Origin: Anastatus disparis
Taxonomy: Eukaryota > Arthropoda > Insecta > Hymenoptera > Eupelmidae
Assembly: GCA_017163975.1 (NCBI GenBank)
Contig: JAFFSR010000291.1
Coordinates: forward strand, 3,353,001 to 3,417,000
Length of the DNA: 64,000 bases
Reading direction: 5' to 3'
Shown piece by piece: positions 34,229 to 46,759 of the stretch. Numbering within the stretch: position 1 is the first letter of the stretch; every line of letters starts with the position of its first letter. The notes beneath the pieces are model-generated. The model saw only the letters and a list, made by a program, of their open reading frames with translations. It was not told the origin of the DNA and ran no database searches. A program made the position numbers and the translations under genes.

Positions 34229-35401
34229 GTGTATTTTCATACTATGGTACACTTTACTACACATTTAGTTCTGTAGACCTCCAACTGTATAATCATTGTG
34301 TAACATGTTGATCAGATGAGTGCAGCTTTAATAAAGTGTAACAATCTTATACTTTTAAAATCATAATTTTTTTACTTTTATCACAGAGAGAGAAATCTCA
34401 TATGATTATACTCAAACTTTTACTATTGTTCTTGCTTGTTATATTTGCACAATATTTTATTTTGTAATCAACATTATGTATTACTTTTGGGTCATACGGG
34501 GTTGAACCCCACGATCTTTAATAAATATGAATCAATCAATCAATTTTCTCGATCGCTCTATACGAATCACGTTCATCATCGCTCTGTGTTTGCTAAGTTT
34601 TCTGCGCGTTGGGTCGTTTTTGAATGCAGTTTGGAGAGTTGTTGCGAATAGAGGATTCTGAGAGTGACGTTTAGTGCAAATTAGTTTTTTTCTAAACGGC
34701 TCCAGGGCTCAGTGATTTGAGGAGGAATATTGGAAATTTTTGTCAAAGCCGAGGGGGAGGTTAGCCATATTTGATATCGTGTGAGTCGGAACCGCACAGG
34801 CGCGCCTTGATTTTGGTGGTGCTGTAATACCTTTTAGGTTTCTCTGCAGTTGTGCGGCGCGAGTTTTTTGCTTGCGCCTACGCGTGTGAGTTATTTTTTT
34901 TACACGTTTTACCTTTTAGTTAAACACTTAAACTAAATTTGAGGTTGATTTTCTAATTTGTGTACCTTTCTGTGTAATACTGATTACTGGTGAAATGATT
35001 GTCCCCTTAGCCGTGCTGCACATTGTAGAGGCATCAACCTTGATATAAGCCACGTGTTGTGCGAGCTGTGTGTTTTTACTTCAATGTTCCCGTGCAGTGC
35101 GCATTATGGGTTGATGCGTGCTCACGTTGGTACGTATATTTCTTGTATATACAGCTGTATTGACTCAAGATTTTGCAATTGCTAATTCAATCTTTTCTTT
35201 TTGTGTGGCTGCGTTTAGAGTTGTACTCCGGACGGAGATTGGAATTATGAATTCCAAGTGTAGCCTTTGATTTAAAGACTTTTCTGGTGCTTTTAAACGA
35301 CAGAAGTGTCATGTCTGTACTAAGCTGACCAGAAAATCAAGGTCTGTAATTCTTGTCTCGTCGCTGCAAACTCTGTCGACACGCGTTAGCGTTATAACTC
35401 A

Positions 35402-36059
35402 CTAGGAGAGTGTCACACCTCCGGATCACGGATTTTGCTCAAACTTCGGGATAAGTTTTCAGATGATAAAATATGGAAAAAGCTAAAGTTATAGTCATAA
35501 ATACTCAATATTTCTCTAGTCACAGGCAATTAAAGAAAATCACTAAAAAAGTTACTAGATTTTTAAACGCATATAGTTCTTTAGCATTGATAGCTACAAG
35601 CTTGAAACTTTTTTTAAATTAAAGCTGAGATCAAATCCTTTCGAATTAGTAGTTATAGCATGTAAAAATATTATTTTTTCCCAAAGTTAGAGTGTTATAA
35701 ACATTGGACCTGATTTTTCTTTTAAAAACATTAATTAATAATAAAAGCTGAAATTAGGTCCAATCCTTGTTACGCTTTGGGAAAAAATAATATTTTGATA
35801 TGCTGTAGCTACTGTTTCGAAAGGATTTGAGCTCAGCTTTAATTTAAAAAAAGTTTCAAGCTTGTAGCAATCGACGCTAGAGAACTATATGCGTTTAAAA
35901 ATCTAGTAACTTTTTTAGTGATTTTCTTTAATCGCCTGTGACTAGGGAAATATTGAGTATTTATGACTATAACTTTAGCTTTTTTTATATTTTATGATCT
36001 GAAAACTTATCCCGAAGTTTGAGCAAAATCCGTGATCCGGAGGTGTGACACTCTCCTAG
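35402..36059. mobile_element. Foldback/MITE element, family with TNA duplications (copy B)
   Basis: The ends are CTAGGAGAGTGTCACACC and its inverse, flanked by TCA at 35399-35401 and 36060-36062. The arms (about 300 bp each) are near-perfect inverted copies. They are closely related to the element at 46097-46759 along the full length and more distantly to 21322-21947. Non-coding. It sits in the 5' region of the decayed LINE. Confidence 0.9.
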
Positions 36060-36086
36060 TCAGTCGATAATCCTGACTTCTTGAGA

Positions 36087-37205
36087 ATGTCTCGCTCATC
36101 TACACCATCACCTCTTGGCTCTTCACAGTCTTCTGATCTGGTTGTTCTAATGGCGAAGATGGACAGTTTTGGTACTAAATTGGACAAGGTGGATAAAATT
36201 GATAAGATTAATGAGAAGTTGAACAAGCTTGGCGCTATAGAGTCATCAGTGGCCAATATAGGCACATAGGTGACGTCCCTTATCACTACTGTCACCGCAC
36301 TTGAAAACAGAGTAGACGATATATCTTCTACTCTGAATCACCGTATTGATGACCTGCACGGTCGTATTGATGCTGGCGATATCCGCCTCGATCAATTTCA
36401 GCGAGATCAACATGAGCTGCAGAGAAAAATCGAGGAGCTCTTATCTGCGCAGTGGTATTCTGCTTCTGCTATTAACACCTCGACATCGGCATTTTCTTCA
36501 TCTGCTACGGTTCAACAATTTGATGAGCTGAAGGAGCCTTACCAAGCAGTGGAGGGAGCTCGCTGCTCAACAGCATCGCTTTGAACATTCAGCTGACCTG
36601 ATTCTCAGTGGCCTTTTTCCTGCTAAATTCAGAGATCTTAAGCAAGCTGTATTTGCTGTCTTTGCCATATTGGATCCTGGATTTTTTGCGTGTGACATTG
36701 TAACAATCAGGCCTTTACGTCGTTCTGACGATTCTGATAACTCTGCTGCTGCAAATGCAGCCACTGATGAACCATCTCAAGGTCATACGTCTGAAGTGGC
36801 TTCTGCTGTTGCGGTGCCATCAGCAAAGGCATCATCTAGGAAAACTGTACCTTTATTGGTAACACTGAAGAGTGCATTGCTGGTACGATCTTTGATTCAG
36901 GTTAAGATACGAATCAGGAAATTGCACACTTCTCAGATCAGGATTGATCTTTTGGAAGCTGCTCAACCTATCAACGCTATCACATTGAATCTCATTAATG
37001 TGAATAAGTATTTACCACCAACCCTTCACCAACTCAAGCTTCGGGTACTGGCTAAAGCTCGATAAGAAGTTTGATTTCTTGACCTTTGTAAGTAACGGCA
37101 AGATTTATGCTCGGAAAAAGAGGAGTGATGTCCCGACTCTAATTTCTAATGATGATCTGAGCTCTTTTTTATCAAGGATTCTGCCGACTCCGTCCGACAA
37201 GACTG
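36087..37205 (+). pseudogene. ORF1 remnant of the decayed LINE
   Basis: The ATG at 36087 opens a Ser-rich start and a heptad-like region (LDKVDKIDKINEKLNKL). A TAG interrupts at about 36268, after which the frame continues as a coiled coil (LENRVDDISSTLNHRIDDLHGR). Frameshifts near 36570 and 37050 follow. The C-terminal part resembles the end of a LINE ORF1 and stops near 37225. No zinc finger is visible, unlike the neighbouring LINE. Confidence 0.6.
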
Positions 37206-37212
37206 TAACTTA

Positions 37213-40110
37213 TTGTCACCTATTGTAAGGGTAAGTCCACTCTCTGTATCTCATATTTCATCTACATGTCAGTCTCATATCAACTCTCTTATCTTAACTA
37301 ATCCATCATTTTCCTCAATTTGTGATAGTGAAATTATATCTGTGGATGGTCTACGTGTCTGCCATTTCAATGCTAACTCTCTTCGAGCACATATTGAGAT
37401 GGTTCGACTCTTTTTGGCGTCTCGTCCTTTCTTCAACGTGATTGCCATTACTGAAACCAAGTTGGGCCAGATAGTTGACGACTCCTTAGTGGCTTTTAAT
37501 GACTATATTCTTTACAGACGGAATCGCAATACTCGGGGTGGTGGTGTCGCGCTCTGCATTTACTGCTCTGTTTCTTCCACATGCCTCTGCTCATCAACTG
37601 CTAGTTGGACTAGTAAGCCAGGCCTTCCAAAGTATTTTTTCTGTGAGGTTTCCTCAAAATCTACTCCAGCACCTATCTTCATTGGTGTCGTTTATAGATC
37701 TCCTCATGCTTCTTTCCTGACGCACAGTGACTTCGTGCCTGATTTGACAGAGCTTATGCATAACTATACTACCAAGGTACTATTAGGCGACTTTAATGCT
37801 GATCAACTATCCAACTTGGATGATGCAGTATTTCTCAGTTCGTTAATCTTGGAAAACTCCTTGTATTCTGTCCCATATGGATCGATCAACCCATCACACT
37901 GCTACATCTGATACCTGGCTTGATTTTTATCTTATTCATGCAAATGACACCTTGCTTGATTACTGGAAGACGGATGCACCTTTCATCGATGGACACGACC
38001 TTGTGGCTGCGACTGTTAAGTCATCTCTCACTCTTCCCATCTTGAATGATTTCACCTAACGTGATTTTAAGTCTGTCGATGTGCCTGTAATGTTGCTATT
38101 TTTGTGTTCTTTAGGGTGCTCTACGTGTGGTGGTCCCTTGCCTATGGTTGACCGTCTTGACTGTCTTTAATCTCATCTTAATGATGCTATTTCACGCTTT
38201 GTACCAGTCAAGGTGGTTCGTCGGGGCGGACGTCGCCGCCCGTGGTTCACGCCTGATTTGAATTTTTTGATACTTGAGAGAGATAGACTTTATCGACGTT
38301 ACAAACGTATTAGACTTTGGAATAATTTACAGAACTACAGAATAGCACGTGACAATGTACACGTGCGGATTAAATCTGCCAAACTCTCTGACCTTAGTGA
38401 TGCTACTAGCATTTTTAAGCCGGATGAGCTTAATATTCATTTGAGTGGGGTTGCGTTTGATTCACTTTCGCCGTCGGTTGACGAGTATCTTTGCAGCTTA
38501 TCTGGTGGTGAAAACTTTGAGCCTTTTTTTCACTTCAATGAAGTCACTGTTGATGAAGTGCTGCAAGCGGTACATCATTCTACTTCTCAGGCAACGGGAT
38601 TTGATGGTGTCATGCAATCCTTTATCCTCGCGGCCTTTCCAGTGATTGACCCTATTACATGTGGAACATTTAATGACTCACTCAGGTCTTCAGTTTTTTC
38701 TTTTATTTAAAAGAAATTATTGGCGACTGCAACTAACAAGATTCCTTCTCCCTTATCAATGAATGATATGATGCCAATCTCACATCTCTCTTTCGTATCC
38801 AAGGTTCTTGAGCGACTTGTGCACCAACAGCTATACAACTATCTTAACACTCGACAGCTACTTGATCGCATTCAGACTTGTTTTCGGACGCATCACAGTA
38901 CCCAGACAGCTTTGTCAAAGCTAACAGATGACGTACGACAGGGTATGGAGAGGAAATGGGTCACGCTGCTTTTGCTATTTAATTTCAGCAAGGCGTTTGA
39001 CACGGTGTGTTATGTGACACTTCTTTGTAAGCTGTCTAATCTGAATTGCTCAGAGGCTGTGGTGGTTTGCATCTTATCTTGTGGGTAAGCAGCAGGCTGT
39101 CTTGGGTTGTGGTAATGTCAAATCTACCTTTCGTAGTCTTAACACGGGTGTTCCACAGGGATTAGTCCTTGGTCCTCTATTATTCTCTATTTATATTAAT
39201 GACGTTGACAGTGACCTCAACCCTCAGGTATCAACCCTCATCTACGCAGATGACTTGCAGATCCATGTGCAATTTCCTCTGTTCGACTTGTAACGGTTTA
39301 CTGTGTTGATAGGCAGAGATTGTCTCTGAATGGGCTGTCTCCAATCGTCTTTGTCTAAATGTTAATAAAACCAAGGCTATCATACTTGGTTCATATTACT
39401 ATATTAATAAGCTGCGCTGTATGCCATCAACTGGAGTTCATATTAACGGAACTATGATTCCTTTTGAAACATATGTACGTAATCTTAGTGTATGGTTGGA
39501 TTCGAAACTGAGCTGGAAGGAGCACATCTCTTATATATGTAGGAGAGCTAATTCACTACTTTATCGTTTAAATTACTTTCGTAAAAGTACAACCTTCTAC
39601 CTGCGTAAATATCTTATACAGGCCTTACTATTTCCACTGATTGATTACTTCTGCCTTGTTTATTGTGATCTCTTCGGTGAACTCGATACTAAGCTTCAAC
39701 GGATTGTCAACTCTGGTATACGGTATGTCTATGGTGTAGGAAGGCATGAGCACATTACTCCTTATAGGTTGTCCTTTGTCAGGCTTTTGACTGGTGATAG
39801 GCAAAACTTTTTCGCGACCTTACTATTATATAAAGTCTTGTGAATTAATTCTCCTTTATATATTTTTGACAGGTACCGTTGGAACCAGCTTGGGAGGCCT
39901 TAGAGAGGTGATGTGAGGCCATTGATCATTCCTCATTCCTCATCTAAATTCTTCTTCAGATCCTACGTCGTCTTTTCATCCAGGCTATGGAATGACCTGC
40001 CTTCCACCATCAGAAATTTTCCTACACTTATCTCATTTAAGTCATCAGCTCGTTTATATTTTCTTTCCTTGGAGAGTGGGCATATCCCGCTATTGAGACC
40101 TCACGTTTAA
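37213..40110 (+). pseudogene. ORF2 remnant (endonuclease and reverse transcriptase) of the decayed LINE
   Basis: The endonuclease blocks ITETKL, GGGVAL, VVYRSP, LLGDFNAD and GHDLVA (37213-38059) are recognisable, with a frameshift near 37890. Reverse transcriptase blocks follow in separate frames: FNFSKAFDTV (Asn replaces the usual first Asp), GVPQGLVLGP and YADDLQI (near 39250). The C-terminal region runs to about 40110. The altered catalytic Asp and the frameshifts make it inactive. Confidence 0.75.
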
Positions 40111-40352
40111 TCTGTGATAGCATGCAGTTGGCTAGTTTATAATGAACCTATTGTAAATCTTTTTTTTACTACATTCGAATAATTCTATTATTTTTTCTTA
40201 CTATATTTAATGTGATTTTATCTTGATATTCAAATTATCTTTTATTGTTACTTTTTTTGTATAGTACAACATAATGTATAAATAAACAATTTATAGAATC
40301 TAAAATCTAAATCTTCCTATTTCCTATATTCACTCTCTCACTCTCAAGATAT

Positions 40353-40503
40353 TTATTTTACCACTAAGATTTTAATATTGTTACATCAAATTACTTTCTT
40401 TTTTAGAGTTTATAGTTATTTCAATCTTCTAATATTTACTTTTACTCATATCCAGTGGTGCCAGTCTGATTTGCCTCAGGAGCCTGATTTACCCAGTTTT
40501 CCC
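40353..40503 (+). repeat. Truncated copy of the 49368-49597 MITE
   Basis: The sequence from actaagattttaatattg to the terminal gatttacccagttttccc matches 49445-49597 with about 80% identity by eye. The left end is missing. A separate palindrome is inserted exactly at its right end (TA). Confidence 0.65.
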
Positions 40504-40505
40504 TA

Positions 40506-40679
40506 TTATTATTATAAATATTTATGCACAAGAAAAAAAATTCTGTCGCATTGTTTTTGAGAAAAGTAAGGAACGCGAAAGTATTATAAACTCAACCTTT
40601 TACTTCAGCGTTTCTTACTTTTTTCAAAAACAATGCGATGAATTTTTTTTTTCTTGTGCATAAATATTTATAATAATAA
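40506..40679. mobile_element. 174-bp palindromic MITE
   Basis: The ends read ttattattataaatatttatgc and its inverse, and both halves carry cacaagaaaaaaaattc-type sequence. Flanking TA dinucleotides (40504-40505 and 40680-40681) could be the target duplication. Confidence 0.6.
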
Positions 40680-40721
40680 TATCAATTATGCTTAACCTTC
40701 AATTTGCAGATACAACGATTA

Positions 40722-41007
40722 AGGTGGTTTACTCGGTAAGAGAGAGAAAGCTAGCTGTGAGAGAAAGAGATAGCGCTCATATAATCCAGTTGCCTATGCG
40801 CAGCAACGTAAATGTGAACGATACATGCATCGTTTATCTAATAATTACATTTTCAAAACACTTTATCTCTTTAATAAAACGATTAATTCACGCGAATCTT
40901 GTTGGAAAATGTTTATTAATAGTTCCTTTATATATGTTTAAATTTTCAATTACAATTTGAATGTAGTTTATGAGATATTGCGATTAATAGCTACAAAATG
41001 TAAAAAT

Positions 41008-41045
<38 letters not shown>

Positions 41046-41202
41046 TTCTAATGTAATTTGTAAAACTTTGAACATCGATTAATCAAAAACGAAACGATGA
41101 AATGTTTTAAAATTTTAATATGATATTCACATTGCTTTTATTGAACTATACCTACAATTTCAAGAATATCTTGAATCAACTCTGTACTCGAGTGAACCAC
41201 CT
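40722..41202. mobile_element. TIR element with TA (or TTAA) duplication
   Basis: AGGTGGTTTACTCG at the left pairs with CGAGTGAACCACCT at the right. TA flanks both ends (TTAA also fits if the first base is excluded). The interior is non-coding, with a (TA)n tract at 41012-41044. Confidence 0.6.
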
Positions 41203-41916
41203 TAATACTTGAGTAAATAATAAAAAACTTAAGTAGAAAAAGACAGCGAATCTGGCGTGCTCTAAATGCAATAAAAAAAAATTTATTTGAAAAGGTATAT
41301 GCTTTTGAAGAAAGTAAATAAAATTATGAGTAAAAATTAATCAGTATAAAAAATTGAAGTAAAAAAATATAGGTACAAGGACAAATAAAAAGTCGTCAGG
41401 TATTAAACAATAAAATGATTTTAGAAAATAATCCAGAGAAAAGTGCGATGTTAATGGATTAAAGTCGGCATGCGGAACACGTGGTAAACAAGTGCTAATA
41501 TATAGCACGTGGAAAATTTGTAGGTTAAGCACATGTTGTCGTAGCCAAAGCAAACAGTGAAACAAAAGAACAAAGAAGAACAAGAAAATATTGAAATAAG
41601 CAAAGAGATAAGAAATAAAATTCGAAAAGTATTTTTACAAGAATTATAGAAAGTTATCATACTCAAAAATCAAGTACATGAGAATATAAGTGTTGAAAAA
41701 ATCAAAATGGCTAAACAAGCAAAGATAGAAGATATAATGATGCCTATCTTCTATGGAGAAAATTATTTAAGCTGGAAATTTAGAATAATAACATTATTAG
41801 AATATAAAGAATGCAACGAACCAGTCGTTAGTACAATAACTGATGCATATAAAGATGAAGAAGCAGATTGAAATAAAATGGATATGATAGCAAGAACGAT
41901 AATAATAAGCGCAATT

Positions 41917-42239
41917 GGGTCCTAGCATGAAAAATTATTTTAAAATCCATTATATCCGTCAGGTGGAGCACAAAAAAATAAAGAACACGTATTTTTTCTG
42001 TTACCAAAAAAATGAAAACTCAAAGAGATAGAGGCAGTAAAATTGTATGTGACGTCACATTATTATAATAATGTGATGTCATCTATCATGGCTCTATATA
42101 TATATATATCAAAATTGTATTAACTTACAGCAGCTATAACTTTTGCGATTCATCATATTTGAAATAACAAAAAAAAAGGGTCTCTTATTTTTTCTTATTC
42201 TATCTGACGGATATAATACATTTTTTCATGCTAAGACCC
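41917..42239. mobile_element. 323-bp TIR MITE with AATT duplication
   Basis: GGGTCCTAGCATGAAAAA at the left pairs with TTTTTTCATGCTAAGACCC at the right. AATT at 41913-41916 is repeated at 42240-42243. It interrupts the Gag frame of the decayed copia element. Confidence 0.8.
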
Positions 42240-43406
42240 AATTGTGGACAAAAAATTGGAATTTGTTGGTGAGTGCAAAACTGCTTTAAAAATGATTAAA
42301 AAATTTGGTAAGATATACACAATTAAGTCTACAACTCTACAAATTATACAAAAAGTAAAAATAGAAGAAATTAAATAAAATAACTACAATACGATAGAAG
42401 CATTTTTCGTCAAGTTTAAGAAAACTATAAACGATTTTAAAGTAGCTGATGGTGAACTAGATGAAGTAGACAAGATGAGATATGTACTCAGAGCTCTGCC
42501 ACAAAGTTACAATTACATCGGAGACTTTATAGATATTATTCCAGAAAGAACTTTAGACTATGTAAAGTTAAAAATCAAAGAGAAAAATATGACTAAAATG
42601 GAGTCTGAAAAGGAAAATAATGTGAGTACATTTATAATAAAAACCAAACAAAAATGTCACATCTGTAGAAAATTTGGGCGTTTTAAAAAAGACTGTTGGC
42701 AAGGACAACAAATTAATCAACCTAGAGGTACTCAATCCAGTTAAGTCAATGAGTTTACCAAATGAGCTACGGTAGAAATGGTTACTACAAAGGTCGTGGT
42801 TGAAGCAGCAGACAATATCAACCTCAAGGTAAATCTTCTAGCGATCAACATAACTATTCATTAGAGTCGTGGATAATCCAGGTACAAAGTGATTCTAACT
42901 GTCGTTATACTAACTTTCAGGAGAAGTATAAAGACAGTATAATAAGTGAAGTAAGCCATGTAATAGGGTCTAACGAAAATTGTAACGAAATAAATTGGTT
43001 GTTAGATAGTGGGTGTACAAACTACATTATGAAAAATGATAAATTATTTGATTAAAATTTAGACTTGAAAAATTCAATGAAATTACCCGATGGTAAAATA
43101 TTAACAGCAACTGAAATAGGTACTGTTAAAACTTCAAAAATTATTATAATCAAAAATATGTCGATCTAAAAAATCTTTGTTATCTTGAAGACATTTAACA
43201 ATATTTTTTTGAGTTTTGCAAAATTAACTGAAAATTCTACAGTAGTGTCAAGGGGGTATAATGCAAAAATTGATAATAAATATAGAGAATTAATAGCGGT
43301 AGCATCTAAAAGGGATAATTTGTATTACATGAAAAGCTTTGTATTAGAAAAAGATAATAAAACCAAGTATGTGAATTCAGTAAAATTATCTGATAAAGAG
43401 CAGTGT

Positions 43407-43475
43407 GGCTAGATGTGACAAAAAAACTCACGCTTGCTCAGCTAAACCTTATGAGTTTTTCTGTCGCTTCTAGCC
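43407..43475. mobile_element. 69-bp hairpin insertion
   Basis: GGCTAGATGTGACAAAAAAAC pairs with GTTTTTCTGTCGCTTCTAGCC. It separates the coding blocks LSDKEQ and EKWHRVL of the copia element, so it is a later insertion. The duplication is unclear. Confidence 0.55.
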
Positions 43476-43826
43476 TGAAGAGAAATGGCATAGGGTGCTT
43501 CGCAATGTAAATTTTCAATATTTGAATAAATTAGTCGAAAGTTTACCAAAAAAATTTGAAAACATCAATGAAATGTGCAAATTGTATTGAAAGTAAAATG
43601 TCTAATATACCGTTTAAAAATAATAGATTACAGACAACCGAAATTTTAGAATTAATCCATCCCGATTTGAACGGCCCTCATAGCATAACTGGCTATGGGG
43701 AAGAAAAATATTTTTTAACTTTCGTCGATGATCACAGTAAATACGCGAAAATCTTTTGTATTAAAAATAAATTTGAAATTGAAAGGCCGGATGAAAGAAC
43801 GACTTCGACGCGCGGCCACTAGAAAG

Positions 43827-43828
<2 letters not shown>

Positions 43829-43870
<42 letters not shown>
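43829..43870. repeat. (TA)n microsatellite
   Basis: Uninterrupted ta repeats directly before the LTR-like unit. A shorter (TA)n directly follows that unit at 46818. Confidence 0.9.
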
Positions 43871-43873
<3 letters not shown>

Positions 43874-45537
43874 GATGTGGAAAATACCACGTAACAATAA
43901 AAATTTTTTTGTTAAAATAAAAAATTTTCTCCCGTCGCACAAATCACCAACCACTCATGGGCCCGAACGCATATGAGATTTTTTTTATTGATTCCCTTGA
44001 TTTATTTTTTTTTGTGAATGAAATCACGACGATGACACATGTATAGCAAACGCGCGCGGCGGCCATTACTACTACATCGAGAGCCCAAGTATATGAACGC
44101 CGGTGCTGCTGTAGCAGCCTGTTAAGCGAGAGCCTAGCTACTAATACATGTGAACAACCGCACGTGCGCTAGGAGTCACGGTACCATGAAAAATACGTAG
44201 AAGAGAGAAGAATAAGAAATAGATAAGGAGTAAGAGAGATGGGGAGATCCGCAAGCTGGCAGAGCGAATCTAAAGTGCTGGCGCGTCGATCTCTCGCGCA
44301 TTAAGCGAAGAGAGAGAAAGGAGATAATCAAGAAAGATGGAAAGAGAGCCTTAGAGAAGGGATCGTCACGATCCTTTTCTCTTAGCTGAGCCTCTTTACC
44401 GTGCATATACGTACACGTATGTATATGTATGTGTAATATCAGTATGTGTAGACGGTGACGACCAATCTGCACATAAGAAGACAAAAAAGGACAGCAAATA
44501 AAGAGAAAATAAAGGAAATAAAATATTAATGAAGAGAAAGAATAAAAATTGCTTTAACTAGTATGAAGAAAATTAAATTAACACGGGTTGTAAATCTGTA
44601 AACGCACAAGTTAGTTTAAATAAATTGTAGTCTGAAGTATACGCATATTGAGCGTAAATGTGTGTGTGTTAAAAGGAAGTAAGAAAAGACCAATGAGAAT
44701 CATAGCATAAGAATTCAAGAGCAGTGATTGGGAGTAAAAGAGATTAAACGAAGACAGAAGATAACAAGAAGACAAGAAGACGCGGAGAAGAAGGAAGCAG
44801 CCTTTTAAGAAGAAGACATTCACTGCTGGTCTTTGCGCTGAGTCGCACGCATTTTGACTGACGTCTTCGTGGCTCTGGAGACGAGTTTGACGCAGCAATC
44901 AACGTCGCCGGTAGCGACCATTAAGACCCGAAAGAAGCTAGTGATCGAGCGGCCATTATCGCCAGCCAGCCATATTCGACTAGCCATCTTAAGTACCATC
45001 GTCGACTGTATCGACCTAGACAGAACTTCAAGTACATTACTGGTGAGTGAGCTGCGCCCGATAAGAATTTACATTTCTTTTTGTAAATCAACGGCTCCCA
45101 CCGGTCGATTTTCGAGTCAGTGAAGTGGTTTTCTTTTGTTTGTGCGCGAGATTTGATTATATGATTGAAGTGATCAACGTAAAAGCGTAATAGAAATTGA
45201 AAAGTTTGTAAAAGTTGATTGAATGCGACCGAAAATAACTAAATAAAAATTCAATAAAACTTGTTAAGCGAAGTGAAATAAAAATAAAATTTTTAATTGT
45301 TGTATTTGATTTAAATTAGACCGTGAGCGCCGGGGTGTGTGTGCCACGTGGCCACGTATTACCAAAAGAGAATCTTGACCGGTTGAGCGTGTTTATTCCC
45401 CGGTTGAGTGAATAATAATTAAATTAAAATATAAAATATAAATCAATAATTTAATTTCTTTATTTTATTAGTAATCGCGGATTGGATAATAAAAGAAATC
45501 TATTCCTTTGGTAAAACGTGGGCGCGTATTGAGCGCC

Positions 45538-45543
<6 letters not shown>

Positions 45544-45583
<40 letters not shown>
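45544..45583 (+). repeat. (GA)n microsatellite
   Basis: About 20 uninterrupted ga units within the LTR-like unit. Confidence 0.95.
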
Positions 45584-45588
<5 letters not shown>

Positions 45589-46096
45589 AGCAAGCCCAAC
45601 GGCTAAACGGTTTACGCCATTAAATTCTTACGTAATCAACTCAAATTTCTTGATTCAATTAAATTAAACATTTTTTTTAAGCGACGAGGAGATAAAGACA
45701 CTGATTAAAATTAAAATCTTTTGCATAGACTAAATTTAAATTTGAAAGTGTAATTAAAAGAATAAAGTAATCTAAAATTTTTTTCTTTGTGTGTGGGATA
45801 TGAGAGAGCGCGAATAGGTAGAAATCTAAGCAAGGTTTATTATGACCAAATGTAAAATAAGTTATATTTCTTTCATATAAGTTGAAGTGAATTCAAATAA
45901 AAGTTTTTTTTGTGTGTGATTCCCCCTCCCATTTCAGGCAAGAACTCTGCACGAATAGAGCCACCTCCCGATCCAAGGCAGCCTGAGATTCGTGCTTACT
46001 GCTAGCTAGTTGGTGGTGTATCTGGCGCCCTTTACAAAAATAAATTATTTTGATGCACCGATTTTGCCTGTGGGAACCGGCTCACGAATAGACTTA

Positions 46097-46759
46097 CTAG
46101 GAGAGTATCACATCTCCGGATCACGGATTTTGCTCTAGCTTTGAGATAGGTTTTCAGATGTCAAAATATGGAAAAAGCCAGAGTTATAGACCCCAACGCT
46201 CAATATTTCTCTAGTTGCAGGCAATTAAAGAAAATCACTAAAAAAGTTACTAGATTTCCAACGCTTATAATTCTTTAGCATTAATAGCTAGACGCTTGTA
46301 ACTGTTTTTAAATGAAAGCTACGTTCAAATCCTTTCGAAATAGTAGTTATAGCATGTCAAAATGTTATATTTTCCCAAAGTTACAGCGTTATGAAAATTG
46401 TACTACATTTTAACATTTATCATTAATTAATATTCTTAAAAGGAAATTCAGCTCAAATTTTTATAACGCTGTTACTTTGAGAAAAAATAATATTTTGATA
46501 TGCTATAGGTGCTTTTTCGAAAGGATTTGAACGTAGCTTTCATTTGAAAACAGTTACAAGCGTCTAGCTATTAATGCTAAAGAATTATAAGCGTTTGAAA
46601 ATCTAGTAACTTTTTTAGTGATTTTCTTTAATTGCCTGCAACTAGGGAAATATTGAGCGTTGGGGTCTATAACTCTGGCTTTTTCCATATTTTGACATCT
46701 GAAAACCTATCTCAAAGTTTGAGCAAAATCCGTGATCCGGAGATGTGATACTCTCCTAG
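46097..46759. mobile_element. Foldback/MITE element, family with TNA duplications (copy C)
   Basis: The ends CTAGGAGAGTATCACATC pair with their inverse. TTA flanks at 46094-46096 and 46760-46762. The arms are near-perfect inverted copies, with the same internal layout as 35402-36059. Non-coding. Nested in the LTR-like unit. Confidence 0.9.

Larger units (their letters stand above)
29500..34545 (+). mobile_element. Apparently full-length CR1/Jockey-group LINE
   Basis: A non-LTR retrotransposon with a GC-richer 5' leader, ORF1 (29936-31180), ORF2 (open from 31181, first ATG 31307, to 34228), a 3' UTR with a ggggttgaacccc hairpin (about 34500), and a 3' tail of tandem aatc (34530-34545). There is no RNase H. 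Neither ORF contains a frameshift, so this copy is young or constrained. The next LINE begins directly after its tail. The 5' end is approximate. Confidence 0.85.
34546..40300 (+). mobile_element. Decayed CR1/Jockey-group LINE related to its neighbour
   Basis: It begins directly after the tail of the intact LINE. The GC-richer 5' leader (34546-35401) is split from ORF1 by a 658-bp foldback element. ORF1 and ORF2 remnants follow, then an AT-rich 3' end with an aaatctaaatct-like tail near 40300. The same protein blocks are present as in the neighbour, but with many stops and frameshifts. Confidence 0.8.
41707..43778 (+). mobile_element. Decayed copia-type element (Gag to integrase)
   Basis: An ATG at 41707 starts a copia-type Gag: FYGENYLSWKFRI near 41750, a stop at about 41869, a MITE at 41917-42239, then capsid sequence with RYVLRALPQSY (near 42480). 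One CCHC knuckle (CHICRKFGRFKKDC) lies near 42655. Protease DSGCTN is near 43005. Integrase blocks WHRVL, CANCIESK, LIHPDLNGP (Pro replaces a usual Thr/Ser) and TFVDDHSKY end near 43778, where similarity stops. This lineage differs from the other two copia families here. No LTR was found. Confidence 0.8.

Noticed and set aside
43715..43976. Open frames spanning the (TA)n tract at 43829
   Set aside because: They translate microsatellite sequence and cross the boundary between a decayed copia element and another unit.
44854..45123. 89-codon plus-strand open frame in the LTR-like unit
   Set aside because: No recognisable motif, and the surrounding unit shows no other coding signal. It could be chance in less AT-rich DNA.
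46023..46030. tggcgccc as a retroviral-type primer-binding site
   Set aside because: Only eight bases match a common pattern. No LTR end with CA precedes it and no gag follows.
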